Positions 8,112 to 17,378 of a DNA stretch of 64,000 nucleotides are shown piece after piece. Both the position numbers and the translations under genes were made by a program. Below the pieces are notes generated by a model. The model ran no database searches. It was given only the letters and a program-made list of their open reading frames with translations, and had not been told where the DNA came from. The number at the start of each line of letters is the position of its first letter. Position 1 is the stretch's first letter. Source of the DNA: Niallia circulans (GTDB taxonomy: Bacteria > Bacillota > Bacilli > Bacillales > Cytobacillaceae); assembly GCF_007273535.1 (NCBI RefSeq), contig NZ_RIBP01000004.1:310001-374000 (forward strand). The letters are read 5' to 3'.

Positions 8112-9063
8112 GGCGATGAATCTTTTCGGTCACGGCATTGCCCTTTCCGGTGACTATGTTATTCAAGCAGCACCAAAACTGACAGCAGATGCAGCAGGAA
8201 TTCCCGTTGAATCTGTGATGCAGGCCAGCATACCTCTTGTAATTGTTATGGGGGTTGTCACCACACTAACTGCCTTTTATTTAATAAAAAGGGATATAAA
8301 AAGTGGTAAGCTCACACATAATACAGGTCTCACGAGCACTGACACCTCCATCCTCCCGAAAAAAGAAAATCATTTACTGAGCAACAAACAAAAGCGTCTT
8401 TTCTCTATTCTAATTCCGATTCTCTTTGTGCTTGATGTTGCCGCAATGTATATATTAAATCTTCAAGGTGGAGATGCAACAGCACTAGTAGGCGGAACCT
8501 CCATTTTCATCCTTGTCCTTATCACACTTGTCAGCTATAAAAACAAAGGCCTCGAAAAAACCACAAGCTATTTAATTGATGGATTTCAGTTTGGCTTTAA
8601 AGTGTTTGGTCCAGTTATCCCGATTGCAGCATTTTTCTACCTTGGTGATTCTGGATTCACCACCATCGTTGGCGATTATCTTCCAAAGGCTTCACTCGGA
8701 CTCGTCAATGACCTCGGTGTCGCACTAGCCTCAACTGTTCCTCTTACAAAAGAAGTTGGCGCCATCACCTTAACAGCAGTCGGTGTTATCACAGGCTTGG
8801 ATGGCTCTGGCTTTTCAGGAATCTCACTTGCTGGCTCCATCGCCGGCTTGTTCGCCCATGCGATCGGCACAGGAATAAGTACTTTGACTGCTCTTGGACA
8901 GATTGCAGCGATTTGGGTTGGGGGCGGTACTCTAATACCTTGGGCACTTATCCCAGCAGCAGCCATCTGTAATGTTGACCCCTTTGAGCTTGCCAGACGA
9001 AACCTTATTCCTGTTGTCGTCGGCTTAGCTGTTACTACATTTGTAGCGATATTAATAATCTAA
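8089..9063 (+). pseudogene. yhfA: YhfA-like integral membrane protein, C-terminal part (split gene)
   Basis: This is the C-terminal two thirds of the membrane protein begun at 3455. From codon 8104 on it continues the interrupted reading frame (VAMAMNLFGHGIALSGDYV) and contains six or more hydrophobic spans. The frame can be opened at TTG 8089, but there is no ribosome site there and those first codons lie in element DNA, so independent translation is unlikely. No frameshift or internal stop is present, which points to recent insertion or to selection for restorable function. A strong terminator follows. Confidence 0.85.
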
Positions 9064-9108
9064 AAAAAGCTCCATCTATATCTGTGTATAGATGGAGCTT
9101 CGTCTTTT
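9062..9108 (+). terminator. Terminator of yhfA, probably bidirectional
   Basis: AAGCTCCATCTATA pairs with TATAGATGGAGCTT, with T-rich sequence after it on the plus strand and A-rich sequence before it. Confidence 0.85.
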
Positions 9109-9114
9109 CTTCCC

Positions 9115-9771
9115 TTATTGCCCTGCTTTGCCCCTTTTGTTTAAGCTTACCTTAACTATTTCGTAAATTGTAATCCACAAGAACAGCCATATAAGCCCTA
9201 ATGTATAGCCGCCAATTATATCTGATGGGTAATGGGCGCCGAGGACAATTCTGCTTACGCCAATTAGTAATACAAATAAGAATGCTACTGCAGCAGCAAT
9301 CCATCTCTGTGCTTTATTTTTCAGGCCGCTTGCGATTAAATAGGCAATAAACATATAGAGAATAAATCCTACCATTGCATGCCCGCTTGGGAAACTCATG
9401 CTGTTGGCATCGGTAATTTCATGAAAGGATGGTCTTGGGCGGGCGACAGCTTCTTTAATAATTTTATTAAATTCATTGCCAAGTCCGACACTAAGCACAA
9501 ATGCAGCCATTCCTGCATAGTCCCTTCTTCTTATCCAAAGCCAGGCGATCACAATAATTGCGATTGCCCCAATGCCTATTTTATCGCCAAATTCTGAAAT
9601 AAATTTAAAAAAACCATGGGAATTGTCAGGAAATAAATTAATGATAGCGTTTTGCACACCCTCATCAAAAAATAGGTTTTTTCCATTTTTCACAATTGAA
9701 ATAGTATAAATTAATATTACAAATGATAATACCACTAAAGCCAATGCTGTTTTTGAGTTCCTGATTCTCAT
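9115..9771 (-). CDS. PAP2-superfamily membrane phosphatase
   Basis: The protein carries the three phosphatase motifs of the PAP2 family in order: KEAVARPRP near residue 105, PSGHAM near 128 and SRIVLGAHYPSD near 170. It has about five membrane spans. Such enzymes remove phosphate from undecaprenyl pyrophosphate or from lipid phosphates at the outer face of the membrane; the exact substrate cannot be read here. The start at 9771 (MRIRNSK) follows GGAGGAAG, and the longer frame from 9783 lacks a better site. It stands alone between two convergent or tandem terminators. Confidence 0.88.
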   Translation of the reverse strand: MRIRNSKTALALVVLSFVILIYTISIVKNGKNLFFDEGVQNAIINLFPDNSHGFFKFISEFGDKIGIGAIAIIVIAWLWIRRRDYAGMAAFVLSVGLGNEFNKIIKEAVARPRPSFHEITDANSMSFPSGHAMVGFILYMFIAYLIASGLKNKAQRWIAAAVAFLFVLLIGVSRIVLGAHYPSDIIGGYTLGLIWLFLWITIYEIVKVSLNKRGKAGQ

Positions 9772-9878
9772 TTCTTCCTCCACCTGCTAAATGCTTTTTA
9801 ATGCCTATTTTATCAAATGCTGCATTTAATGGAAATATACATTACAGGAATTTTGGGCTTTCTCCCTCTATAAGCAGA

Positions 9879-10598
9879 TTATAAGCTGGTGTTGTTGAAA
9901 TGTCTGATACGATAGCAATTTTTCGCTGTTTCCCCAAGCTGTTCTAAAAGATTATAATTAGCCACCGCACCAACTGCTGCACCAATGATTGGAACAAGCT
10001 GCAACAGCTTCACAAAATCGATATAATCCCTGTATTCTTGCTGCAGCTCCTGCCAATCAAGCTTGAGCACCTCTGCTTTCTTTGCTTCCCAGTTTTCGAT
10101 AATGTCAAGTAAGTATGGCTTTCTACCTTCACTGGAGAATGCCAGCTGAAAAACATACAGAAGAAATACCCTCTCTTCATATTCTTCTGGATCATGACCA
10201 TACAATACTGCGGACTCCATTAAAAACTTCATTTTAATTGCGAGAAGCAATGGGAAATCTGCCAATCCGACAAGAATTCCGCCTGCTCCGGTTCCAGCCC
10301 CCTCAACAGCTGCAGCTTTTTGGAACTGAGCAATTTTCTTTTCCATTTCTTTATCCATTTCGGTAATGGTTCTGTTTGTGCTACCAGGCTTTTTGGTTAT
10401 TTTATTTGTGCCAGCAAGTGTTGCTGTTATCATTTGTTTAATCGCTTCTGTTATAACTTTGTGGACTTTAGCAGGAATATAGCCATTCATTTTATTCTGT
10501 GCCTTTTTGGATACACGGTTTAGCATAGATGGCCGCTTCAAAATTCGTCGCTTCCATTCCTTAACCTCCATCATGGCAATGCTCTCATTTTCCTTCAT
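9879..10598 (-). CDS. ecsC: EcsC family protein
   Basis: The 239-residue protein has the EcsC core with the Gly-rich stretch AAAVEGAGTGAGGILVGLADFPLLLAIK and the C-terminal VPIIGAAVGAVANY. Its role is not established; in B. subtilis it is the third gene of the ecs operon. The ATG at 10598 is preceded by AAAGGGGCG. Here a strong terminator separates it from ecsB, so it may have its own promoter. Confidence 0.88.
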   Translation of the reverse strand: MKENESIAMMEVKEWKRRILKRPSMLNRVSKKAQNKMNGYIPAKVHKVITEAIKQMITATLAGTNKITKKPGSTNRTITEMDKEMEKKIAQFQKAAAVEGAGTGAGGILVGLADFPLLLAIKMKFLMESAVLYGHDPEEYEERVFLLYVFQLAFSSEGRKPYLLDIIENWEAKKAEVLKLDWQELQQEYRDYIDFVKLLQLVPIIGAAVGAVANYNLLEQLGETAKNCYRIRHFNNTSL

Positions 10599-10692
10599 GT
10601 ATTTCGCCCCTTTAAATATGCCTTACATTTGTCTCTTATCTTATACATACGTATTATTCCTCTATTTGTTCCCTTTCTTAGTCACTTTCACC

Positions 10693-10723
10693 ATAAAAAA
10701 AACTCCCAAAAGGGAGTTTTTCG
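10693..10723 (-). terminator. Terminator after ecsB
   Basis: On the minus strand AAAAACTCCC pairs with GGGAGTTTTT across a TTTT loop and is followed by a T run. Confidence 0.85.
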
Positions 10724-10733
10724 GAAGCCGACA

Positions 10734-11951
10734 TTAAGCCTGCAGTTTTTTGCTCATATAAAGGGCCACAAATAAATAAGTGAAAATGATGCTAGCAGCT
10801 AGCGTCATAAGCCCCATTGTCCAATCTCCTTTTATTGCTATTACAGCAGACAAAATAATTCCTTGGACAGAAAGTACGGCAGTGATTGTCTTTTTAAAGG
10901 ACGCTTTACGAAAATCAATCGACAGCGGGTACAGATTAATCCATATCTTGTCCTGGTAAGCATTCCATAATGGCATAAGCTGAAGACCTGTCAAATATAA
11001 AAATAGAACTGCAAGCAATACTTGCCCAATTCCAAAGGAAAGGAAAAATAATGCTATTCCTCCTATTACGGTAAGCCTCACTGAAAGACCTAAATAATCT
11101 CCCGAACGGAAGTAGGTTCTCCAATAAAGATTAGTAAACACAAGTTGCTGGCTATAGCCAATTCGATTAACGAATACATCCAACAGCTTTCTTCTTTTTA
11201 TGCGGTTACGTAAATGAGGCACGTCTGTGAACATATTTGCTAATTGGTAAAAGCCTGCCATGCGCTTTTCATCCTGTGCAATCAAAAACTCCCATTTGAT
11301 CCCTAACTGGCTTGTCGCCTTCTGGTAATAGAAGAATAGAAGCGCCAATATAACTAAGACAGCCACTACAAACAACGGTGACGCATTTGAAAACATTAAC
11401 AACAGAATGACAAAGTTTATGCAAAATCGAATAAGTGAATCTGCTATATGGTGATTAGTATTAACATAGTGCTGCACATGCCAGCGTATCAGCAGGTTTA
11501 TCCCCTTAACGATACTTAAAACAAGGAAGAAATACCAAAATGATTCGAATTGTCCATCATTCACTCGTGCATAAAGCGGCATTAATAAACCAAGCCCCAT
11601 AAGCAGCAGGTAGACTTGAAATATAAAGCTTAAAAGCAAACAATTAAGAAAGTACTTTTTCATCCTGGACTCTACAGGTATCAAAAATATTCTGTCGGCA
11701 TCCTTTAAGAAGGTATATATCGGGCTTTTCGTTACAAGTAATGAAAGTAATATCGCCATAATCCAAGCAACAGGGAACCCTGAAGGAATGTTTTTCAGCC
11801 ATTCCTGATAATAATAAGCGCCAGCTCCCAGCAGAAATACGAGCACAAGCACAAGATGTCCATTAAGAATATATCGTAAATATTGGGTATATTCCTTCAC
11901 CGTGGAGTTTATCCTGTCCCTCCACAGCTGCTTTTCACTGAATTCAATCAT
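10734..11951 (-). CDS. ecsB: ABC transporter membrane protein EcsB
   Basis: The 405-residue protein has about eight to ten hydrophobic segments and the EcsB-like opening WRDRINSTVKEYTQYLRYILNGHLVLV. In B. subtilis the EcsAB transporter affects protein secretion, regulated intramembrane proteolysis and competence. I start it at ATG 11951 (MIEFSEKQLW), which overlaps the ecsA stop by 8 bp, the usual sign of coupled translation; the upstream extension lies inside ecsA. Confidence 0.93.
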   Translation of the reverse strand: MIEFSEKQLWRDRINSTVKEYTQYLRYILNGHLVLVLVFLLGAGAYYYQEWLKNIPSGFPVAWIMAILLSLLVTKSPIYTFLKDADRIFLIPVESRMKKYFLNCLLLSFIFQVYLLLMGLGLLMPLYARVNDGQFESFWYFFLVLSIVKGINLLIRWHVQHYVNTNHHIADSLIRFCINFVILLLMFSNASPLFVVAVLVILALLFFYYQKATSQLGIKWEFLIAQDEKRMAGFYQLANMFTDVPHLRNRIKRRKLLDVFVNRIGYSQQLVFTNLYWRTYFRSGDYLGLSVRLTVIGGIALFFLSFGIGQVLLAVLFLYLTGLQLMPLWNAYQDKIWINLYPLSIDFRKASFKKTITAVLSVQGIILSAVIAIKGDWTMGLMTLAASIIFTYLFVALYMSKKLQA

Positions 11952-12684
11952 GGCTCTCTTCCTTTGTAAGCCTAATGTAAATATCATCAAGTGTTGCATC
12001 AGGCATTTGGAATTCCCTCTTCAGCTCATCCATTGTCCCAGCACATTTGATTTTTCCCTCATGAAGGATAATAATTCTGTCGCAATATCTCTCTGCTGTA
12101 GCGAGAATATGTGTCGACATTAAAATACCTGCTCCCTCTTCCTTCATTTTCTTCATCATATCTAAAAGTGATTGAATCCCAAGTGGATCTAGTCCAACGA
12201 AAGGCTCATCGACTATGTAAAGAGATGGCTGAACTAAAAAAGCACACATAATCATGACCTTTTGCTTCATCCCCTTGGAAAAATGGGCAGGAAACCATTT
12301 AAGTCTTTTTTCCATTCTAAATTCCTGCAAAAGCTTGGGCATTCTTGTTTTGTATTGCTCTTCTGAAATGCCGTATGCCATCGCAGTCATTTTTAAATGT
12401 TCTTCTAATGTAAGTTCATCATATAAAATGGGGGTTTCCGGAACAAAAGTAAATTGCTTACGGTATCCATCTTTGTCTTTTTCAAAGGTGCTACCATTTA
12501 TTTGTATTTCCCCTTTATGTGGTTCCATCAGCCCGATAATGTGGCGGATTGTCGTACTCTTCCCAGCTCCATTTAATCCAATCAATCCGACAATTTCATT
12601 TGAATCAATGGAAAAGGAGATATCCTTTAGAACCGGGTTCCGAGTATACCCTCCCGTTAAATTTTTCACTTCTAAAAGCGCCAT
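11944..12684 (-). CDS. ecsA: ABC transporter ATP-binding protein EcsA
   Basis: The 246-residue ATPase has Walker A GLNGAGKST near residue 38, the signature FSKGMKQK near 134 and Walker B YIVDEPFVGLD near 157. Length and sequence fit EcsA. It powers the EcsB membrane subunit. It opens the ecsAB operon, with GGAGGT-like bases before the ATG at 12684. It is transcribed away from the repeat-rich region upstream of hit. Confidence 0.94.
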   Translation of the reverse strand: MALLEVKNLTGGYTRNPVLKDISFSIDSNEIVGLIGLNGAGKSTTIRHIIGLMEPHKGEIQINGSTFEKDKDGYRKQFTFVPETPILYDELTLEEHLKMTAMAYGISEEQYKTRMPKLLQEFRMEKRLKWFPAHFSKGMKQKVMIMCAFLVQPSLYIVDEPFVGLDPLGIQSLLDMMKKMKEEGAGILMSTHILATAERYCDRIIILHEGKIKCAGTMDELKREFQMPDATLDDIYIRLTKEESHD

Positions 12685-12783
12685 TGAATACGTACCTCCA
12701 AGTTTGTGTTATCTATATTTTAACAACAATTAACGTTAAATTGAAATTTTTCATCAGGTTTTATTTTTTTGTGTATATATATC

Positions 12784-13240
12784 CTTCAAAGCGGACATTC
12801 TATTTATTGAAGGGGAGCACCACTTAAATATTGTTGAAAACATTCAATAATAAAAATGAGGTGTTTGCAAAAGATTATTTTCTGAAATAATCCAACTGAA
12901 ACTTCCATTCGTTCACAACAAGGGGATGGTTAGCTTGCATTATTTGTTAAGTATGCCAGAAGATCAATACACCAGTAGTTGCTTATCCAAGTAGTTATTA
13001 TTTCCATTACGGAATGAGGTGTGGTGTCGCAGACTGTCATCTATTCTTTATACGTTAACCAACATATAAAGACCTAAATTAAGGGGATGGTTCGTTTGAA
13101 CAATGATCGATTTTTCTCATAGAAAACAAATCATTATTAAATGAGGTGTTTATCAAAGAGAATGACCTTTAACAGAACGCAATAAGAAGTTCCTCTTCAA
13201 CGAGGCAGGATCTCTTGATCCTGTCTCTGTTTTTTTTGTT
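12784..13240 (+). ncRNA. Candidate non-coding RNA with alternating short repeats
   Basis: This 450-bp gene-free stretch ends in a strong terminator and contains two kinds of repeat in turn. Type A, AATGAGGTGT, is at 12855-12864, 13013-13022 and 13140-13149. Type B, AAGGGGATGGTT, is at 12920-12931 and 13081-13092, with a partial copy (AAGGGGA) at 12810. Each A copy forms the right side of a small hairpin begun by CATT, and the partial B lies on the right arm of a CCTTCAA/TTGAAGG hairpin. Open frames are too short and poorly placed to explain this. Promoter and strand are inferred from the terminator; it might instead be a long leader or a protein-binding array. Confidence 0.45.
13199..13240 (+). 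terminator. Strong terminator before hit
   Basis: GAGGCAGGATC pairs with GATCCTGTCTC (with a G-T pair) and is followed by eight T. No gene on the plus strand precedes it within 1 kb, which implies an unannotated transcript upstream. Confidence 0.85.
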
Positions 13241-13328
13241 TAATAAAAGCTGTTAGAACAATCTCCTCTGTTTTTTCTATCGGCTATGATAAAATATATA
13301 GAAAACAATTGGAAAAGGAGAATTTTTA

Positions 13329-13748
13329 ATGAGCGATTGTATTTTCTGTAAGATTGTCGCAGGCGAAATCCCTGCAAAAAAAGTATTTGAAAATGAACAT
13401 GTTGTTGCTTTTTTAGATATTAGCCAAGTGACTAAAGGCCATACATTAGTCATTCCGAAAACACATGTTAAGGATATTTATGAATTGACGCCAGAAATTG
13501 CGAAAAATCTGTTCGAGGTTGTTCCATCCATCGCCAACGGAATCAAGGCAGCTTTTGAACCAGTCGGCCTTAATATCCTAAACAATAATGGCGAAAAAGC
13601 AGGCCAATCTGTTTTCCATTATCATTTGCATCTTATCCCTCGCTACGGAAAAGGTGATGGCTTTGGAGCAGTCTGGAAAACAAACTTTGATGCCTATTCA
13701 GACGAGCAGCTTGTCCAAATTGCTGCCGACATTAAGGAAAAGCTGTAA
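13329..13748 (+). CDS. hit: HIT-family nucleotide-binding hydrolase
   Basis: The 139-residue protein has the histidine-triad signature HYHLHLIP near residue 98 and an N-terminal CIFCKIVAGEIP with Cys residues typical of the PKCI/HINT branch. Such proteins hydrolyse nucleoside phosphoramidates or adenylates. An AAAAGGAG ribosome site precedes the ATG. Its place between ecsA and serC matches B. subtilis hit (yhaE). Confidence 0.94.
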   Translation: MSDCIFCKIVAGEIPAKKVFENEHVVAFLDISQVTKGHTLVIPKTHVKDIYELTPEIAKNLFEVVPSIANGIKAAFEPVGLNILNNNGEKAGQSVFHYHLHLIPRYGKGDGFGAVWKTNFDAYSDEQLVQIAADIKEKL

Positions 13749-13873
13749 AGAATAATACAAAAAAATTTTTCTACATAAAAAAGCTATTGGATAATAGCTT
13801 CACAAAATCGCTATCTATGATTTTTACAAGAGGTTTCACGATGCAACCTCTCTTAAATATTTTTTTAGTGTAA

Positions 13874-13915
13874 CAAAGGCAGCCCTTACCCCAAGTATGG
13901 CTGTCTTTTTTTATC
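13874..13915 (+). terminator. Terminator after hit
   Basis: GGCAGCC pairs with GGCTGTC across a 14-base loop and a T run follows. An AGAGGTT/AACCTCT hairpin sits about 45 bp upstream. Confidence 0.75.
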
Positions 13916-13983
13916 TGTACAAATCATCACAATTTGTTAGTATAAGGGTAAACTTCGTCTACAGAGCACAAGGGGGAAAAAAT

Positions 13984-15063
13984 ATGAAACGCGCATATAA
14001 TTTTAACGCTGGTCCTGCAGCACTTCCAGAATGGGTATTGCAGGAGGCACAAAAAAGCTGGATGGATTTCAACGATACAGGCATGTCTGTAATGGAGCTT
14101 AGCCATCGCAGCAAGGATTATGAAGCAGTCCATAATGAGGCTAAAGCCCTGCTTGCATCCCTGCTTTCTATCCCGGAAAATTACGAAATTCTTTTCCTCC
14201 AAGGCGGTGCAAGCCTGCAATTTACAATGGTACCAATGAACCTTTTGGATAACGGCCAAACTGGCTATTACGCACTAACTGGCGTGTGGGCAGAAAAAGC
14301 ACTTAAGGAAGCTGCTAAAATCGGCAAGGCAGAAATTGCTGCTTCAAGTAAGGAAGATAACTATACGTATATTCCTGAAGCAAGCGATATTCAAGTTCCA
14401 GAAAATGCAGCATATCTTCATATTACTAGCAATAACACTATCTATGGAACACAATGGCAAACCTTCCCGACTGGACTTAAGGTTCCAGTGATTGCAGATA
14501 TGTCCAGTGATATCTTGAGCACACCTATAGATGTCAAAAATTTTGACATCATCTATGCAGGCGCACAAAAGAATCTTGGACCATCTGGAGTTACCGTCGT
14601 TATCATAAAGAAGGATCTTATTAAAAAGAATCCAGCATTGCCAACGATGTTAAGCTATGAAACACATGCTAGCAGTAACTCCTTATTTAATACACCGCCA
14701 ACCTTAGCCATTTATTTATTGTCCCTTGTGCTTAAGTGGGTAGAAAATCAAGGCGGTCTTGAAGCGATTGCTGCGATTAACAATAAAAAAGCAGAAACTT
14801 TATATAATGTCATCGACAATAGTAACGGTTTTTATAATGGACATGCAGCTAAAAACAGCCGCTCTAAAATGAACGTAACATTCACATTGCAATCAGACGA
14901 GCTAACAAAAAGATTCTTGGCAGAAGCAAAGCAAGCTGGTTTTGTTGGACTGAACGGACATAGATCTATCGGTGGATGCAGAGCGTCCATCTATAATGCA
15001 GTGCCATTAGAACATGTAGAAGCCCTCGCTGAATTTATGAAGTCTTTTCAGCAAAACGCTTAA
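13984..15063 (+). CDS. serC: Phosphoserine aminotransferase
   Basis: SerC converts 3-phosphohydroxypyruvate and glutamate to phosphoserine for serine synthesis. The 359-residue protein opens with the family hallmark YNFNAGPAALP and has the PLP-lysine motif GAQKNLGPSG near residue 197 and the C-terminal GHRSIGGCRASIYNA. I start at ATG 13984 behind AGGGGGA. The longer frame from 13897 begins inside the hit terminator and is unlikely. A hairpin terminator follows directly. Confidence 0.97.
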   Translation: MKRAYNFNAGPAALPEWVLQEAQKSWMDFNDTGMSVMELSHRSKDYEAVHNEAKALLASLLSIPENYEILFLQGGASLQFTMVPMNLLDNGQTGYYALTGVWAEKALKEAAKIGKAEIAASSKEDNYTYIPEASDIQVPENAAYLHITSNNTIYGTQWQTFPTGLKVPVIADMSSDILSTPIDVKNFDIIYAGAQKNLGPSGVTVVIIKKDLIKKNPALPTMLSYETHASSNSLFNTPPTLAIYLLSLVLKWVENQGGLEAIAAINNKKAETLYNVIDNSNGFYNGHAAKNSRSKMNVTFTLQSDELTKRFLAEAKQAGFVGLNGHRSIGGCRASIYNAVPLEHVEALAEFMKSFQQNA

Positions 15064-15077
15064 AAAAAAGCATTTTT

Positions 15078-15110
15078 AGCAGATAGAAGCCTCTATCTGC
15101 TTTTGTTGTT
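15078..15110 (+). terminator. Terminator of serC
   Basis: AGCAGATAGA pairs with TCTATCTGCT and is followed by TTTGTTGTTTT. Confidence 0.85.
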
Positions 15111-15186
15111 TTAACTTACAAATCCATATATATGCAAAACATTAGTAAAATAAGCTATAATGAGAAAAAAAGACGAGGTGAACAAG

Positions 15187-15546
15187 ATGAGTGGAAAAAC
15201 ATTTTTATCAGGATTTATTATAGGCGGTCTTGCAGCAGCAGCAGCAACTATATTCACAACACCTGTATCTGGCAAGGAAGCAAGAAAAGCATGTGTGGAC
15301 AACAGTAAGGCCTTCTTAAAGGAATTTAAGGATTTAAAAGAAGACCTTATTGAAATTAAAGACAGCATTGCCACTGCCAGCAAAGAAGGCAAAAATGTCA
15401 TCGGCACCTTCGTTGACGATATTAAAGTTGCCTTGGAGCAATGGAAAATAGAAATTAAACCACACCAAGAACAACTTAAAATCGAGTTGAACGAAATTGA
15501 AAAAACAGTATCTGAATTAGAAAACAACTTAAAAGAACAGCAATAA
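15187..15546 (+). CDS. yhaH: YtxH-domain protein YhaH
   Basis: The 119-residue protein has a short N-terminal hydrophobic Gly/Ala segment (FLSGFIIGGLAAAAATIFTTP) and a long charged helical C-terminal part, the pattern of the YtxH family linked to general stress. The start ATG 15187 follows GAGGTG. B. subtilis YhaH is about the same length and sits in the same place. trpP, which lies between serC and yhaH in B. subtilis, is absent here. Function unknown. Confidence 0.85.
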   Translation: MSGKTFLSGFIIGGLAAAAATIFTTPVSGKEARKACVDNSKAFLKEFKDLKEDLIEIKDSIATASKEGKNVIGTFVDDIKVALEQWKIEIKPHQEQLKIELNEIEKTVSELENNLKEQQ

Positions 15547-15551
15547 CATAA

Positions 15552-15594
15552 AAAGAGAGGAAACCTAACACAGCTTCCTCTCTTTTCATTATCT
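15552..15594 (+). terminator. Terminator of yhaH
   Basis: AAAGAGAGGAA pairs with TTCCTCTCTTT and a T-rich tail follows. Confidence 0.85.
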
Positions 15595-16065
15595 TCCTAA
15601 TACTTCATTCACACATGTTAAATATCCTAACATAAAAACCGCTATTTTTCAGAAAAATAAATATACGCATATAGTAAATACGAAAACTCATGTTAGAAAA
15701 AAAATTTCAAGTTTTGATTCTGATTTTTCTTACAACTTATTTATTATTCATTTCTAACATCAGTATTTTTAGAGTATGAAAATATTCAATCACATAACTA
15801 TTCTATTTCAGAATTAATCTTATGCTAAAAACCTTCAATTCAAGCTGTTCGCTCCACTTAATATGCCGCCCGCTTTAGAACGTTAATGTGTAGAATCCAT
15901 AAATAAAATGGGTGAATTTTTATTTGAAAGGAGAAATAATTATACAATAAAACGTTTTCTTTCAAAAAATATGCTTATTTCTAAAAATTTTGCTTATTTT
16001 TTCTTTATTAATTTTTGTTTTATTGGCATAATGATTATAGATAATAGAAAAGTAGGTGAATAGAT
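15595..16065. other. AT-rich gene-free region upstream of scoC
   Basis: Nothing coding is supported here. TGTTAGAAA near 15693 and TTTCTAACA near 15750 form a spaced inverted repeat. An unused ribosome-like AAAGGAG lies near 15928 without a following frame. A long regulatory region would suit scoC, but I could not identify its promoter or binding sites. Confidence 0.4.
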
Positions 16066-16641
16066 TTGGGGATGAATGAAAAAGAATGCTCAATGAAGGA
16101 AGCTTTAATGTTTACTCAAAGAGTAGGACAACTCAGTAAAGCACTATGGAAGTCGATTGAAAAGGACTGGCAGAATTGGATTAAGCCGTATGACCTTAAT
16201 ATTAACGAACATCATATTTTATGGATAGCCTATCAATTAAATGGTGCCTCCATATCAGATGTGGCGAATTTCGGGGTAATGCATGTCTCAACAGCCTTTA
16301 ACTTCTCCAAAAAGCTGGAGGAAAGGGGTTTGCTCCAGTTCTCAAAAAAAGAAAATGATAAACGTAACACATATGTGTGTCTGACAGAAAAAGGCGAGCA
16401 AATGTTTTTAAGCATTATGGAAGAATATAATCCAGAAAATAGTTCTGCTTACTCTGCTGCTTTGCCGATTAAAAACTTATATGGAAAATTTCCTGAATTG
16501 CTGGAAATGATGACAATTGTTAAGAATATTTATGGAGAAAACTTCATGGAAATATTCGAAAAATCCTTCAGTAATATTGAAGACACTTTTGTTGAACAAA
16601 ACGGGCAGCTTAAACATAAAGAACCGGCGCCTATGAAGTAA
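16066..16641 (+). CDS. scoC: MarR-family transition-state regulator ScoC (Hpr)
   Basis: ScoC represses extracellular protease and sporulation genes in B. subtilis. The 191-residue protein matches it strongly over residues 10-140, including the winged-helix region [48 protein letters not shown] at 16066 follows AGGTGA with a 7-base gap; ATG at 16072 is an alternative. It is followed by a strong terminator and lies in the same place as hpr in B. subtilis, near prsA. Confidence 0.94.
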   Translation: MGMNEKECSMKEALMFTQRVGQLSKALWKSIEKDWQNWIKPYDLNINEHHILWIAYQLNGASISDVANFGVMHVSTAFNFSKKLEERGLLQFSKKENDKRNTYVCLTEKGEQMFLSIMEEYNPENSSAYSAALPIKNLYGKFPELLEMMTIVKNIYGENFMEIFEKSFSNIEDTFVEQNGQLKHKEPAPMK

Positions 16642-16677
16642 TAAACCAATACTCGTAAATGGGATAAAAGAAAGAAA

Positions 16678-16715
16678 CAAAAAAAAGATGAGACGCTGTC
16701 TTATCTTTTTTTGGT
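16678..16715 (+). terminator. Terminator of scoC
   Basis: AAAAAAGATGAGAC pairs imperfectly with GTCTTATCTTTTTT. Confidence 0.8.
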
Positions 16716-16832
16716 TTAACAGACCAGAAAATATTCATAAACAACTATTGATTTTTTAGCCTTTTCGTCGTAAAGTAGCATGGTGAGTTTTATTAAATTA
16801 GAAAATTTCTCCTAACGGAGGGTGATTAGAAT

Positions 16833-17378
16833 ATGAATTGCTGGAAGACAATCAATTTTCATAAACAGTACGGCTTTCAACGCATACTATTTATGTCTTC
16901 CTTGACAATGGTTTTTACTTTTTTGTTCCTTTATACTCCGACAATTGCGCTTTTTGGGCATAACGGCTTAAACGATAACTACTTTTTTACATTTGTAGCA
17001 GCATTCCTGCTCGTTTATCCTGTTCATAAACTGCTTCACTTTTTACCGGTTGTACACTTAGGCAGCAAAATTAAAAAGTCCATTGATGTTCACGGCCGTA
17101 TTTTCCCGTTAATTTGTATACGGGCAATCGACCCAATTGGAAAAGTAAATTTTATCTTTGCTTTAATTATGCCAATGCTTGTTATTAACAGTGTATTGAT
17201 CATTTGCTGCTTCCTTTTTTCCCATTATGTTCATTATTTCTTAATTATTTTCGCTTATCATTTTGGCATGTGTGTACCGGACTTTATCCGTATTAAAAGT
17301 CTATGGAAGTCACCTAAGTCTTGTTATGTGGAAGAAAACGAGGACGGCATTGAAATTTTGGTAAGTAATGTCAGCTAA
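16833..17378 (+). CDS. DUF3267-type membrane protein (YhaJ-like)
   Basis: The 181-residue protein has about four hydrophobic spans and the stretch YPVHKLLHFLPVVHLG in place of the zincin-like HExxH of related DUF3267 proteins. The strict HExxH is not visible, so peptidase activity should not be assumed. The start follows CGGAGGGTGA. The locus between scoC and prsA fits yhaJ of B. subtilis, but identity is by position and general resemblance only. Confidence 0.65.
   Translation: MNCWKTINFHKQYGFQRILFMSSLTMVFTFLFLYTPTIALFGHNGLNDNYFFTFVAAFLLVYPVHKLLHFLPVVHLGSKIKKSIDVHGRIFPLICIRAIDPIGKVNFIFALIMPMLVINSVLIICCFLFSHYVHYFLIIFAYHFGMCVPDFIRIKSLWKSPKSCYVEENEDGIEILVSNVS

Noticed and set aside
8089..9063. 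The right half of yhfA as an independent gene with a TTG start
   Set aside because: There is no ribosome site, its first codons are element DNA, and it continues the frame of the left half exactly.
12784..13240. A CRISPR array or a set of short peptide genes
   Set aside because: Repeat units are only 10-12 bp, of two types and unevenly spaced. ATG codons inside the repeats have no properly spaced ribosome site.
12734..13328. A T-box or other known riboswitch ahead of hit
   Set aside because: No T-box core sequence was seen, and the strong terminator has its own upstream repeats unlike known classes.
13897..13983. N-terminal extension of SerC
   Set aside because: It starts inside the hit terminator, and the family's N-terminus begins at 13984.
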